64,000 bases of DNA, taken from positions 124,001-188,000 of the forward strand of contig NZ_BMNR01000006.1 of assembly GCF_014646655.1 (NCBI RefSeq), written 5' to 3'. This DNA is from Yeosuana aromativorans (GTDB lineage: Bacteria; Bacteroidota; Bacteroidia; Flavobacteriales; Flavobacteriaceae). The notes beneath the pieces are model-generated. The model was not told the origin of the DNA and searched no databases. It was given only the letters and a program-made list of their open reading frames with translations. Positions 17,195 to 26,222 of the stretch are shown here, one piece after another. Positions within the stretch are counted from its first letter, which is position 1; the number at the start of each line of letters is the position of its first letter. The translations under genes were made by a program, and so were the position numbers.

Positions 17195-18268
17195 ATGCAA
17201 CTGTACAATAAATTAAGTGCAAAAGAAAGGGCAGAATTAATCGATCAAGCAGGAAAAAATCGATTGACACTTTCTTTTTATCAATATGCCAAAATTGGCA
17301 ATCCACAAGTTTTTCGGGATCACTTGTTCATTACTTGGAATGCCTTGGATGTTCTGGGCAGAATTTATGTGGCTCATGAAGGCATTAACGCCCAACTATC
17401 ATTACCGGCAGACCGCTTTAATGAATTTAAGGAACACCTTGACAGTATTGACTTTTTAAAAGGTGTTCGTTTGAATATTGCCATTGAGCAAGACAATAAA
17501 TCATTCTTAAAGCTAAAAATTAAGGTACGCGATAAAATTGTTGCCGATGGTTTGAATGATGAGACGTTTGATGTCACTAATAAAGGCATTCATCTAGCTG
17601 CAGAACAATTCAATAATCTTATTGAAGACGAAAAAACGATATTGGTTGATATGCGTAACCATTATGAAAGTGAGATTGGACATTTTAAAAATGCCATCAC
17701 ACCCGATGTGGATACGTTTCGGGATTCGTTGGATATTATTGAAGAAGATTTAAAAGACCATAAAGAGGACAAAAACTTGGTGATGTATTGTACAGGTGGT
17801 ATTCGTTGCGAAAAGGCCAGTGCCTATTTTAAGCACAAAGGGTTTAAAAATGTGTACCAACTGGAAGGCGGTATTGTTGAATACACCAGACAAGTCAAAG
17901 AGAAGAACTTAGAAAACAAATTTTTAGGACAGAATTTTGTGTTTGATGACCGACGGGCAGAACGCATTAGCGATGATGTTATAGCACAATGCCACCAGTG
18001 TGGAGCACCGTTTGATGTGCACACCAATTGCGCTAATGATGCCTGTCATTTATTGTTTATTCAGTGCGATAAGTGTAAGGAGGAAATGAATAACTGCTGT
18101 TCAACAAACTGTAAAGAAATACATGCATTGCCGTATGAAGAGCAAAAAGCATTGCGAAAAGGGCAAGGTAATAGCAATGATATTTTCAAAAAGGGACGTG
18201 CCGATCATTTGCCATATAAAAAGGATTTAAGAAATATTTTTGAGACATTAAAAGTCAATAAACAATAG
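17195..18268 (+). CDS. trhO: tRNA uridine(34) hydroxylase (rhodanese-type)
   Basis: 357 residues from the ATG at 17195. An N-terminal ferredoxin-like domain (about 20-110) is followed by a rhodanese domain (about 140-240) with the loop CTGGIRC, whose first Cys is the expected active residue, and a Cys-rich tail (CHQCGAPFD, CDKCKEEMNNCC). This is the TrhO/YceA family, which uses oxygen to make 5-hydroxyuridine at tRNA position 34. A TTG at 17123 in frame would lie within the promoter -33 box and is rejected. A U32 protein and a ferredoxin follow within eight bases and an overlap. Confidence 0.92.
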   Translation: MQLYNKLSAKERAELIDQAGKNRLTLSFYQYAKIGNPQVFRDHLFITWNALDVLGRIYVAHEGINAQLSLPADRFNEFKEHLDSIDFLKGVRLNIAIEQDNKSFLKLKIKVRDKIVADGLNDETFDVTNKGIHLAAEQFNNLIEDEKTILVDMRNHYESEIGHFKNAITPDVDTFRDSLDIIEEDLKDHKEDKNLVMYCTGGIRCEKASAYFKHKGFKNVYQLEGGIVEYTRQVKEKNLENKFLGQNFVFDDRRAERISDDVIAQCHQCGAPFDVHTNCANDACHLLFIQCDKCKEEMNNCCSTNCKEIHALPYEEQKALRKGQGNSNDIFKKGRADHLPYKKDLRNIFETLKVNKQ

Positions 18269-18275
18269 TAAGTTT

Positions 18276-19523
18276 ATGATGCAGAAAATTGAATTAATGG
18301 CTCCTGCCGGAAATTTTGAATCCTTGCAAGCGGCCTTGGATAATGGAGCAGACTCCGTGTATTTTGGTGTGGAACAACTCAACATGCGCGCAAGAGCATC
18401 TATTAATTTCACATTAGATGATTTACCGGAAATAGCCAAACGGTGTCAAAAAAAGGGCGTTAGAACGTATTTAACGCTGAATACGATTATTTATGACCAC
18501 GATTTATCTATTGTCAAGACCTTAATCAATAAAGCTAAAGAGGTCAATATTACGGCTGTTATTGCTATGGATCAGGCCGTTATTATGGCCGCCAGAGAAG
18601 TTGGTATGGAAGTTCATATTTCAACTCAAATTAATATTACGAATATTGAAACGGTTAAGTTTTATGCCTTGTTTGCCGATACCATGGTATTAAGTAGGGA
18701 ATTGAGCTTAAGACAGGTAAAAAAAATCACCGAACAAATTGAAAAGGAACAAATCAAAGGGCCGTCAGGAAAACTTGTAGAGATTGAAATATTTGGTCAT
18801 GGAGCACTTTGTATGGCCGTTTCCGGCAAGTGCTATATGAGTTTGCACTCCTATAATTCGTCTGCAAATAGAGGGGCTTGCAAACAAAATTGCCGAAAAA
18901 AATACACGGTCATTGAACAGGAAACCGGCTTTGAAATGGAAATTGACAATGAATACATTATGTCTCCAAAAGATTTGTGTACCATTGATATTTTAGATCA
19001 AGTCTCCGATTCAGGCATCAAGGTTTTAAAAATTGAAGGACGCGGAAGGGCTCCAGAATATGTAGCTAAAGTGATTTCTTGTTACAGGGCAGCCATTGAT
19101 AGTTTGGAAAACGGAACTTATGAAAAAGACAAGGTCATTACCTGGATGCAAGACCTTGAAAAAGTCTATAATCGCGGGTTCTGGAACGGCTATTACCTAG
19201 GGCAAAAATTAGGAGAATGGAGTGCTGGATCTGGATCGCATGCTACACAAAAGAAAGTTTATATTGGAAAGGGAACGCACTTTTTTCCAAAGCCACAAAT
19301 AGGTGAATTTAAAATTGAGGCCTATGATATTTCCATTGGCGATACCATTTTAATTACTGGACCAACCACAGGTGCTAAAGAGGTTACGGTTAGCGAGATG
19401 ATGGTAAATGATACAAAATCATCTAAAGGATCTAAAGGCGATTTGGTGACTATTCCGTTAGGATTTAGAATCAGGCCTTCGGATAAATTGTATAAAATAG
19501 TTGAAAACAAAGTAGAGGCCTAA
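18276..19523 (+). CDS. trhP: U32 peptidase-family protein, probable tRNA hydroxylation protein TrhP
   Basis: 415 residues. The U32 signature is complete: E.FGHGALC....GKCYMS then ANRGACKQNCRKKY, giving four cysteines able to hold an iron-sulphur cluster. The N-terminal (beta/alpha) barrel begins ELMAPAGNFESLQAALDNGA. E. coli U32 proteins include TrhP (YegQ, tRNA ho5U34), RlhA (23S rRNA) and UbiU/UbiV. Size and, above all, its place eight bases after trhO favour TrhP. The symbol rests on that context; an RlhA-like role is the main alternative. The start could be the second ATG at 18279. Confidence 0.75.
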   Translation: MMQKIELMAPAGNFESLQAALDNGADSVYFGVEQLNMRARASINFTLDDLPEIAKRCQKKGVRTYLTLNTIIYDHDLSIVKTLINKAKEVNITAVIAMDQAVIMAAREVGMEVHISTQINITNIETVKFYALFADTMVLSRELSLRQVKKITEQIEKEQIKGPSGKLVEIEIFGHGALCMAVSGKCYMSLHSYNSSANRGACKQNCRKKYTVIEQETGFEMEIDNEYIMSPKDLCTIDILDQVSDSGIKVLKIEGRGRAPEYVAKVISCYRAAIDSLENGTYEKDKVITWMQDLEKVYNRGFWNGYYLGQKLGEWSAGSGSHATQKKVYIGKGTHFFPKPQIGEFKIEAYDISIGDTILITGPTTGAKEVTVSEMMVNDTKSSKGSKGDLVTIPLGFRIRPSDKLYKIVENKVEA

Positions 19524-19753
19524 TGGTGGTTATAACCCTGCAACGCCAAAAATGTATTGGATGCAATTACTGTGTGGAGTTAGCGCCCAAACAGTTTCAA
19601 ATGTCAAAGAAAGACGGAAAATCGGTATTGCTTCATTCCCAAAACAAAAAAGGCTTTTTTACGTTAAAGTCAAACGAAAACGCCATTTTTGAAGCTTGCG
19701 ACAATGCCTCAAAAGCGTGCCCTGTTAAGATTATTAGTGTAAAAATGACTTAG
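19523..19753 (+). CDS. Small single-cluster ferredoxin
   Basis: 76 residues with CIGCNYC (residues 11-17) and a late CP (C65-P), the ligand pattern of a one-cluster ferredoxin. Its ATG overlaps the U32 gene stop by one base (TAATG), so it is translationally coupled to it. I infer that it passes electrons to, or shares assembly with, the iron-sulphur protein encoded before it. The pattern is the kind seen with a [4Fe-4S] cluster, but [3Fe-4S] cannot be excluded. It is the last gene of the trhO unit. Confidence 0.85.
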   Translation: MVVITLQRQKCIGCNYCVELAPKQFQMSKKDGKSVLLHSQNKKGFFTLKSNENAIFEACDNASKACPVKIISVKMT

Positions 19754-19875
19754 GAGCCATGATAATAACACTTCTATTTTAAAGTACACATAATAATCTT
19801 ATCTTTACCTTTTAAAATAATTACAAACCTTCATTCGTAATAATTTTTTATTGACGAATTCAACATATAAAATAT

Positions 19876-21048
19876 ATGAGTTGTAACAGTTGTTCAACTG
19901 AAAAAGGCGGCCAGCCTAAAGGATGCAAAAACAATGGTACCTGTGGTACAGATAGCTGTAATAAGCTTACGGTTTTTGATTGGTTAGCCAATATGTCACT
20001 TCCTAACGGAGAAAAACCGTTTGATTGGGTTGAGGTCCGTTTTAAAAACGGCAGGAAACACTATTATAAAAACACCGAAAATTTAACCTTGAGTATTGGC
20101 GATATTGTTGCTACGCAATCACAATCAGGCCATGATGTTGGTATGGTCACGCTTACCGGCGAGTTGGTGCGGGTTCAAATGAAGCGCAAAAACATTCCTC
20201 AAGAAGGTGAGGAGATTTATAAAATTTACAGAAAGGCAAGCCAAAAAGACATCGATATTTGGTCAGAGGCAAGAGATCGAGAAGAACCCATGAAGGTTAA
20301 AGCGCGTCAATTCGCCATTGACTTGAAGTTAGAAATGAAAATATCTGATATTGAATTTCAAGGGGATGCCAGTAAAGCCACGTTTTATTACACGGCTGAA
20401 GAACGGGTTGATTTTAGGGAACTCATTAAAGTATTTGCAAGAGAGTTTAGAACACGTATTGAGATGAAACAAGTTGGCTTTCGTCAAGAAGCTTCCAGGC
20501 TTGGCGGTATTGGTTCTTGTGGTCGGGAATTGTGCTGTTCTACTTGGTTAACAGATTTTAGGTCTGTAAGCACTTCAGCGGCGAGATATCAGCAACTATC
20601 CTTAAATCCCCAAAAACTTGCCGGACAATGCGGAAAACTTAAATGTTGCTTAAACTATGAGTTGGATACGTATTTGGATGCCTTAAAAAGTTTTCCATCA
20701 ACAGATATTAAACTTCAAACAGAAAAAGGAATGGCCGTTTGCCAAAAAACAGATATTTTCAAAGGCTTTTTGTGGTATGCCTATGAAGGTGAATGGGCCA
20801 ATTGGCACAAAATAACAACCGATCAAGCCAATGAAATTATCAAGCTAAATAAAAAGAACAAAAAGGTTGCAAGCCTAGAAGAATACGCATCAGAATTGGT
20901 TGAAGATACTAAAAACCAGTTTGAAAACGTTGTTGGTCAAGATAGTTTAACACGATTTGATAGTCCAAAACCAAATAATAAACGTAAAAATAGAAGAAAC
21001 AATAAAAACAGAAGGAAACCTAAAAATGCCAAAAATAATGCGAAATAG
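19876..21048 (+). CDS. ricT: PSP1-domain protein of the RicT family
   Basis: 390 residues. The N-terminus is Cys-rich (C3, C6, C17, C23, C28), followed by the PSP1 domain (about 40-270) with the hallmark cysteines SCGRELCC and GQCGKLKCCLNYE. The tail is basic and disordered (RKNRRNNKNRRKPKN). RicT (YaaT) of Bacillus joins RicA and RicF in an iron-sulphur complex that acts with RNase Y; whether those partners exist here is unknown. The order ricT, gldH, PBP1A is typical for this group. The gldH start lies inside its 3' end. Confidence 0.88.
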   Translation: MSCNSCSTEKGGQPKGCKNNGTCGTDSCNKLTVFDWLANMSLPNGEKPFDWVEVRFKNGRKHYYKNTENLTLSIGDIVATQSQSGHDVGMVTLTGELVRVQMKRKNIPQEGEEIYKIYRKASQKDIDIWSEARDREEPMKVKARQFAIDLKLEMKISDIEFQGDASKATFYYTAEERVDFRELIKVFAREFRTRIEMKQVGFRQEASRLGGIGSCGRELCCSTWLTDFRSVSTSAARYQQLSLNPQKLAGQCGKLKCCLNYELDTYLDALKSFPSTDIKLQTEKGMAVCQKTDIFKGFLWYAYEGEWANWHKITTDQANEIIKLNKKNKKVASLEEYASELVEDTKNQFENVVGQDSLTRFDSPKPNNKRKNRRNNKNRRKPKNAKNNAK

Positions 21049-21529
21049 TGTGTTATTATTTATTTTAGGACTTTCTTTCATCATCGTTTCTTGCGACTCA
21101 AAACGGGTTTATGATGAGTATAAATCAGTTCCCAACGAGTGGAATAAGGATTCTGTTATTTCGTTTAAAATAAATCCCCCAGATTCAATAAAACCTTATA
21201 ATTTGTTTGTGGATTTAAGAAATACCAGCGCTTATAAATACAGCAATATCTTTTTGATTGTTGAAATGGTTTTCCCGCATGGAAAGACTATAAAGGACAC
21301 GTTGGAATATAGAATGGCAGATCCATCCGGAAAATTTTTGGGTACCGGTCTTATGGACGTTAAGGAAAATAAATTGTGGTACAAAGAAGACGTGGTGTTT
21401 AAAGAAGCTGGAGAATATACCGTAAACATACAACACGCCATGAGAGAAAATGGAAAGGTCAATGGCGTTGTTGATCTTGAAGGCATCACAGATGTTGGTT
21501 TTAGAATTGAGACCCCAACCAGTAATTAA
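21026..21529 (+). CDS. gldH: Gliding motility lipoprotein GldH
   Basis: 167 residues from the ATG at 21026, with a lipoprotein signal ending IIVSC (about residue 22) followed by DSKRVYDEYK. The mature sequence (DLRNTSAYKYSNIFLIVEM, TGLMDVKENKLWYKE) matches GldH, an essential gliding-motility lipoprotein of Flavobacterium linked to GldK/L/M/N function. The gene overlaps the end of ricT by 23 bases; GAAGGAAA lies about eight bases upstream of the ATG as a ribosome site. A second possible start is at 21038. No other gld gene is in the window. Confidence 0.92.
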   Translation: MPKIMRNSVLLFILGLSFIIVSCDSKRVYDEYKSVPNEWNKDSVISFKINPPDSIKPYNLFVDLRNTSAYKYSNIFLIVEMVFPHGKTIKDTLEYRMADPSGKFLGTGLMDVKENKLWYKEDVVFKEAGEYTVNIQHAMRENGKVNGVVDLEGITDVGFRIETPTSN

Positions 21530-21537
21530 TAAATAGT

Positions 21538-23874
21538 ATGGCAAAGGCAAAACAAGTTAAAAACGAGAACCACGAGTTTGATAAATATGTACGCTGGTTT
21601 TGGATTATTTTTTCAGCCGGAATTCTTTTTATAGTATTATTGTTTTCATTGGCATCATGGGGTGCTTTTGGAGAATTGCCAGACCATACACAACTAGAAA
21701 ATCCCAAAACAAATTTAGCTACTGAAATCATTTCTTCTGATGGGGTTACTTTAGGAAAATTTTATTTTAATGACAATAGAACGCCCGTTGGTTATGATGA
21801 ACTGCCCAAACATTTGGTAGATGCCTTGGTAGCAACTGAAGACGCCAGGTACTATCAACATTCAGGAATTGATATTAGAGGAACGCTCAGGGCCATTGTA
21901 AAACTTGGTAGGGGCGGTGGTGCCAGTACGATTTCCCAGCAATTGGCAAAACAATTGTTTCACGGAGAAGGTTCAACAAATGTTTTAGAACGAATCTTGC
22001 AAAAAGTCAAAGAGTGGATTATTGCAATCCGTTTGGAGCGGCAATATACCAAAGAAGAAATCTTAGCGCAATATTTCAATATTTACGACTTTAATAATAA
22101 CGCAGACGGAATTAGAAGTGCTTCAAGAATTTATTTCGGCAAAGAGCCAAAGGATTTAGATTTAAAAGAATCTGCCATGTTGGTTGGGATGTTTAAAAAT
22201 TCATCACTTTACAACCCCAGACCAGACAGAAATCCAGTTGGTGTGAAGAACAGACGGAATGTGGTGTTGTCCCAAATGGAAAAATATGGTTATATTACTG
22301 AGAAAGTTAAGGATTCTCTACAAAAAACAGAATTGGGTCTCAATTACTCTCCAGAATCCCATCGCGAGGGAACAGCCACCTATTTTAGGGAATACTTAAG
22401 AGCTTTCATGAAAGATTGGATTAAGAACAATCCAAAGCCAGATGGTACATTGTATAATTTAAACAGTGATGGTTTAAAAGTATATACTACCATTGACTCC
22501 AGAATGCAAAAATATGCAGAGGAGGCCGTTCAAAAACACATGCCAAGGTTACAGGCAGAATTTTTTCATCAAAACACTCCAAATAGAAACCCAACAGCTC
22601 CTTTTTTAGAGCTTGATCAAAGTGAAATTGAAGCTTTGATGAACCGTTCCATGAGACAATCTGAACGCTGGAGGCACATGAAGTATGATTTGGGAAAATC
22701 AGAAAAAGAGATAAAGGAATCATTTTCCAAACCAACCCAAATGACTGTTTTCTCATGGAAAGGCGAGATAGATACCATTATGAAACCGATGGATTCCATG
22801 AGGTATTACAAATCGTTCTTGCATCCTGGACTTATGTCCATGGATCCGCAAACAGGCCAAGTGAAAGCGTGGGTTGGTGGCATGAATTACAAACATTTTC
22901 AGTATGACCATGTAAAAGCAGGAAAACGACAAGTTGGTTCAACGTTTAAGCCGTTTGTGTATGCAACAGCTATTGACCAATTGCACCTGTCGCCTTGCGA
23001 TATTTTACCGCGATCTCAAATTACTATTGAAGCAGGTAAATATGGAAATCCAGAGCCGTGGTCTCCCAAAAATGCTGATGGTGATTATGGTGGCTCCATG
23101 ACCTTAAAGGACGCCTTGGCAAATTCGGTAAATACCGTGACGGCTAGGGTTATGGATAAAGTTGGGCCAAGACCTGTGGTTGATTTAGTAAAAAAACTGG
23201 GTGTTGAATCTGATATTCCTCCTGTTCCTTCCATTGCCTTGGGAACAGCTGATTTAAGTGTTTATGAAATGGTAGGAGCCTATTCGGCCTTTGCAAATAA
23301 AGGGGTGTATACAAAACCCGTTATGGTAACAAGCATTACCGATAAAAACAACACGGTATTATATCAGGTAAAACCTGAAACGAGGGATGTGTTGAGTGAA
23401 GAAACCGCTTACGTAACCGTAAAATTGATGGAAGGGGTTACAGAATCTGGTTCAGGGGTCAGATTACGAACCACGGGTGCTGAGGCTTACCGACCCGATT
23501 ATAAGGAAATAGTCACTGGATATCCGTATCAGTTTACCAATCCTATCGCCGGTAAAACAGGAACTACACAAAACCAAAGTGATGGCTGGTTTATGGGTAT
23601 GGTGCCTAATTTGGTTACAGGTGTTTGGGTAGGTGCCGAAGACCGTTCGGTGCACTTTGCAAGTATTACGTATGGGCAAGGAGCTGCTATGGCCCTGCCT
23701 ATTTGGGCGCTTTACATGAAGAGCTGTTATGCCGACCCCGATTTGAATATTTCACAAGAAGATTTTGATGTTCCTGTAGATCTTTCCATTAGGGTGGATT
23801 GTTCAGGCACTTCTAGTGATAACAATTCAAAAAGCGGTTCAAAACAGGAACTCCCCGATGATTTGGATTTTTAA
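21538..23874 (+). CDS. pbp1A: Class A penicillin-binding protein 1A
   Basis: 778 residues. A membrane helix (about 18-40) leads to the GT51 glycosyltransferase domain with TEDARYYQHSGIDIRG (catalytic Glu near 101) and GGGASTISQQLAKQLF. The transpeptidase domain carries STFK (Ser near 468), NSVN and KTGTT (near 673). Both activities for peptidoglycan synthesis should be intact. It starts eight bases after gldH on the same strand. Its stop shares the TTAA with the convergent acetoacetyl-CoA synthetase stop. Confidence 0.95.
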   Translation: MAKAKQVKNENHEFDKYVRWFWIIFSAGILFIVLLFSLASWGAFGELPDHTQLENPKTNLATEIISSDGVTLGKFYFNDNRTPVGYDELPKHLVDALVATEDARYYQHSGIDIRGTLRAIVKLGRGGGASTISQQLAKQLFHGEGSTNVLERILQKVKEWIIAIRLERQYTKEEILAQYFNIYDFNNNADGIRSASRIYFGKEPKDLDLKESAMLVGMFKNSSLYNPRPDRNPVGVKNRRNVVLSQMEKYGYITEKVKDSLQKTELGLNYSPESHREGTATYFREYLRAFMKDWIKNNPKPDGTLYNLNSDGLKVYTTIDSRMQKYAEEAVQKHMPRLQAEFFHQNTPNRNPTAPFLELDQSEIEALMNRSMRQSERWRHMKYDLGKSEKEIKESFSKPTQMTVFSWKGEIDTIMKPMDSMRYYKSFLHPGLMSMDPQTGQVKAWVGGMNYKHFQYDHVKAGKRQVGSTFKPFVYATAIDQLHLSPCDILPRSQITIEAGKYGNPEPWSPKNADGDYGGSMTLKDALANSVNTVTARVMDKVGPRPVVDLVKKLGVESDIPPVPSIALGTADLSVYEMVGAYSAFANKGVYTKPVMVTSITDKNNTVLYQVKPETRDVLSEETAYVTVKLMEGVTESGSGVRLRTTGAEAYRPDYKEIVTGYPYQFTNPIAGKTGTTQNQSDGWFMGMVPNLVTGVWVGAEDRSVHFASITYGQGAAMALPIWALYMKSCYADPDLNISQEDFDVPVDLSIRVDCSGTSSDNNSKSGSKQELPDDLDF

Positions 23875-25835
23875 ATAGTCTTTGCTAATTCCACAAAGAA
23901 ATTTACTGATTCTGGGTTTTTCATGGAATCAACGTTAATGGATTTTTCAAAAGGCATTTTTAGTAAAATCTTTTTAATGGGTGCTTCCATTTTCTTGCCG
24001 CTTATGGTATATGGAATGTCTGCAACTTCAATAATGTCATCAGGAACATGTCTGGGTGAATATTCCTTTTTGAGCTGTTCCTTTATTTGTGTTTTTACAT
24101 CTGCTGTAAGTTTGAATGAAGGCCTCATTTTTACAAACAAAGGCATATAATGCCGACCGCCTTCAAGTTCTAAATTAACAATAAGCGAATCTTCAATAGC
24201 TTGTATTTTATTGATACATCTATAAATTTCACTGGTGCCTATGCGGATTCCATGACGATTTAAAGTGGCGTCAGATCGGCCATAAATAATGATACCCTTT
24301 GTCTTGGAGTTTATTTTTATAAAATCCCCATGTCTCCATTTACCAGGGAAATGTTCAAAATAACTTGCCTTATAGCGTTTTTTATTGGGGTCATTCCAAA
24401 AATAAATAGGCATGGACGGCATGGGTTTATCAATAACCATTTCGCCTAAATCATCTTCAATAGCATGACCGTTATCATCATAGGCATAAAGGGAAACACC
24501 TAAGGCTCTACACTGGATTTCTCCGGTATGAACCGCATAAAATGGTGTGCCACCAACAAATGCGGTACAAACATCGGTGCCACCAGCCATGGAGCATAAC
24601 CATACATCTTGTTTTATGTTTTTGTAGACATACTCAAACGCTTCAAAAGGCAATGGGGCGCCGGTTGAACTTATAGAGCGAATGGAGCCTAAGTTACAGT
24701 CATTTTTTGGCTTAATTTGGTTTTTCATGCTGGCCACTAGAAACGGTGCGCTGGTTCCAAAATGTGTAATGTTGACTTCATCTGAAAACTCCCAAAGCTT
24801 ATTGATATTTGGATAGGTAGGACTGCCATCATACAATACAATGGTTGCACTCATTAGCAATGCCGATTGTAAAAAATTCCACATCATCCAACCGGTGGTG
24901 GTATACCAAAAATAATGTTCACCTTTGTGGACATCATTGTGGAAAGCCATGTATTTTAAATGTTCCAATAAAATACCACCGTGGGAGTGTACTATGGCTT
25001 TTGGTAAACCGGTGGTTCCAGAGGAGTATAACACCCAAATAGGATGGTTAAAATCAATAGGTTCAAAAACCAAGTTTTCGGCAACGGTATTAAATACGGT
25101 ATCAATATTTATAAAATCTTTAGGAAATTTTGATATGTCATCTTTGTTCAAATATGGCAATACAATTACTTTTTCCAGAGTAGGCAAGGCTTTTGCTATA
25201 TCAATTGCGATGGCTGTTTTATCGTGAGGTTTACCGTTATAAAAATAACCATCAACCGTTATAAAAACCTTGGGTTTAATTTGTGCAAACCTATCGATGA
25301 CACTTTCGGTTCCAAAGTCTGGTGACGTGCTTGACCAGATGGCACCAATGGAATTTACGGCCAAAAATGAAATAGTAGCCTCTGGCACATTGGGTAAAAA
25401 GGCAACAACACAATCGCCTTTTGTAACTCCAATTGATTTTAAGTAAGCAGCCATTGATGCTACTTTATTTTTTAGTTCGTTCCAAGATAGTTCTTTGTGT
25501 TCACCTTGCTCGTTACTGAAGATAATGGCTGTTTGGTTAGGGTTATCATGCCTAAAAACATGTTCAGCATAATTGACTTGAGCACCATTAAACCAAGTAA
25601 AATCTGGCATAGTGGTCATGGTTAAAACCGTATCATAAGGCTTATGTGAAATAATATTAAAATAGTTCCAAAGGCTTTCCCAAAAATCAGTAATATGATC
25701 TACAGACCATTGCCATAGTTCTTCATAGGAATTAAAGGATAGATTCAAATTATCGGTCAACCATTTTTGATAGTCATATAAATGACTATTCTCTTTAAAC
25801 TTTGTTGAACCTTCCCATAATTTATTGCTAGACAT
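23871..25835 (-). CDS. aacS: Acetoacetyl-CoA synthetase
   Basis: 654 residues, the usual length. The adenylate-forming signature is YSSGTTGLPKAIVHSHGG, with the ACS N-terminal cap (EELWQWSVDHITDFWESLW). NGAQVNYAEHVF and WYTTTGWMMWNFLQSALLM are typical of acetoacetate:CoA ligase rather than acetyl-CoA synthetase. It activates acetoacetate with ATP for lipid or ketone-body use. The gene stands alone, convergent with pbp1A; both stops overlap in TTAA and there is no terminator hairpin between them. Confidence 0.92.
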   Translation of the reverse strand: MSSNKLWEGSTKFKENSHLYDYQKWLTDNLNLSFNSYEELWQWSVDHITDFWESLWNYFNIISHKPYDTVLTMTTMPDFTWFNGAQVNYAEHVFRHDNPNQTAIIFSNEQGEHKELSWNELKNKVASMAAYLKSIGVTKGDCVVAFLPNVPEATISFLAVNSIGAIWSSTSPDFGTESVIDRFAQIKPKVFITVDGYFYNGKPHDKTAIAIDIAKALPTLEKVIVLPYLNKDDISKFPKDFINIDTVFNTVAENLVFEPIDFNHPIWVLYSSGTTGLPKAIVHSHGGILLEHLKYMAFHNDVHKGEHYFWYTTTGWMMWNFLQSALLMSATIVLYDGSPTYPNINKLWEFSDEVNITHFGTSAPFLVASMKNQIKPKNDCNLGSIRSISSTGAPLPFEAFEYVYKNIKQDVWLCSMAGGTDVCTAFVGGTPFYAVHTGEIQCRALGVSLYAYDDNGHAIEDDLGEMVIDKPMPSMPIYFWNDPNKKRYKASYFEHFPGKWRHGDFIKINSKTKGIIIYGRSDATLNRHGIRIGTSEIYRCINKIQAIEDSLIVNLELEGGRHYMPLFVKMRPSFKLTADVKTQIKEQLKKEYSPRHVPDDIIEVADIPYTISGKKMEAPIKKILLKMPFEKSINVDSMKNPESVNFFVELAKTI

Positions 25836-25975
25836 TTTTATAACATTTAAAGTTTAAATATACGCAATCTACAAACAATGGGTTGGGGCATTTTATAATT
25901 AAAAAACATAAAAACAAAATACTCAAAAACTAAATAATGTAGTTAAATACCTTAAAAAGTTAAAAATATATGTAT

Positions 25976-26008
25976 TTCATCGATTATTAATGTTTTTTAA
26001 TCGATGAA
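25976..26008. promoter_or_regulatory. Long palindrome upstream of a short reading frame
   Basis: TTCATCGATTA (25976-25986) and TAATCGATGAA (25998-26008) form a perfect 11-base inverted repeat with an 11-base centre. It sits in the gap between aacS and the ABC gene, 86 bases before a 42-codon frame. A TACTTTTA box (26023-26030) lies just after it. It could be a regulator binding site or an RNA hairpin; no T-run follows. Confidence 0.5.
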
Positions 26009-26093
26009 TTAAAAAATAATGTTACTTTTATAATCCCCAAATAAACCAAAACAAAATAAATAGATTCCCAAATCTACCATAAACTGACAACTT

Positions 26094-26222
26094 ATGAATT
26101 TTGCAACAAATCTACCTGAACAACCTATCAATAGTGAAAGTAAATTCAAGGAAACGCTTCGTGAGAATTTACGTTTTTTGAAAAGTGTTTTGTATTTAAC
26201 CAAAAAAATATTTATGCTATAA
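26094..26222 (+). CDS. Possible small protein, 42 residues
   Basis: The frame begins MNFATNLPEQ and ends with the basic amphipathic stretch [18 protein letters not shown]. It fills the only substantial gap in this part of the window (25836-26216) and overlaps the end of the convergent ABC gene by six bases. An inverted repeat and a possible -7 box lie upstream. The composition looks protein-like, with charged and hydrophobic residues in alternation, but I recognise no family and the reading frame may be chance. Confidence 0.4.
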   Translation: MNFATNLPEQPINSESKFKETLRENLRFLKSVLYLTKKIFML

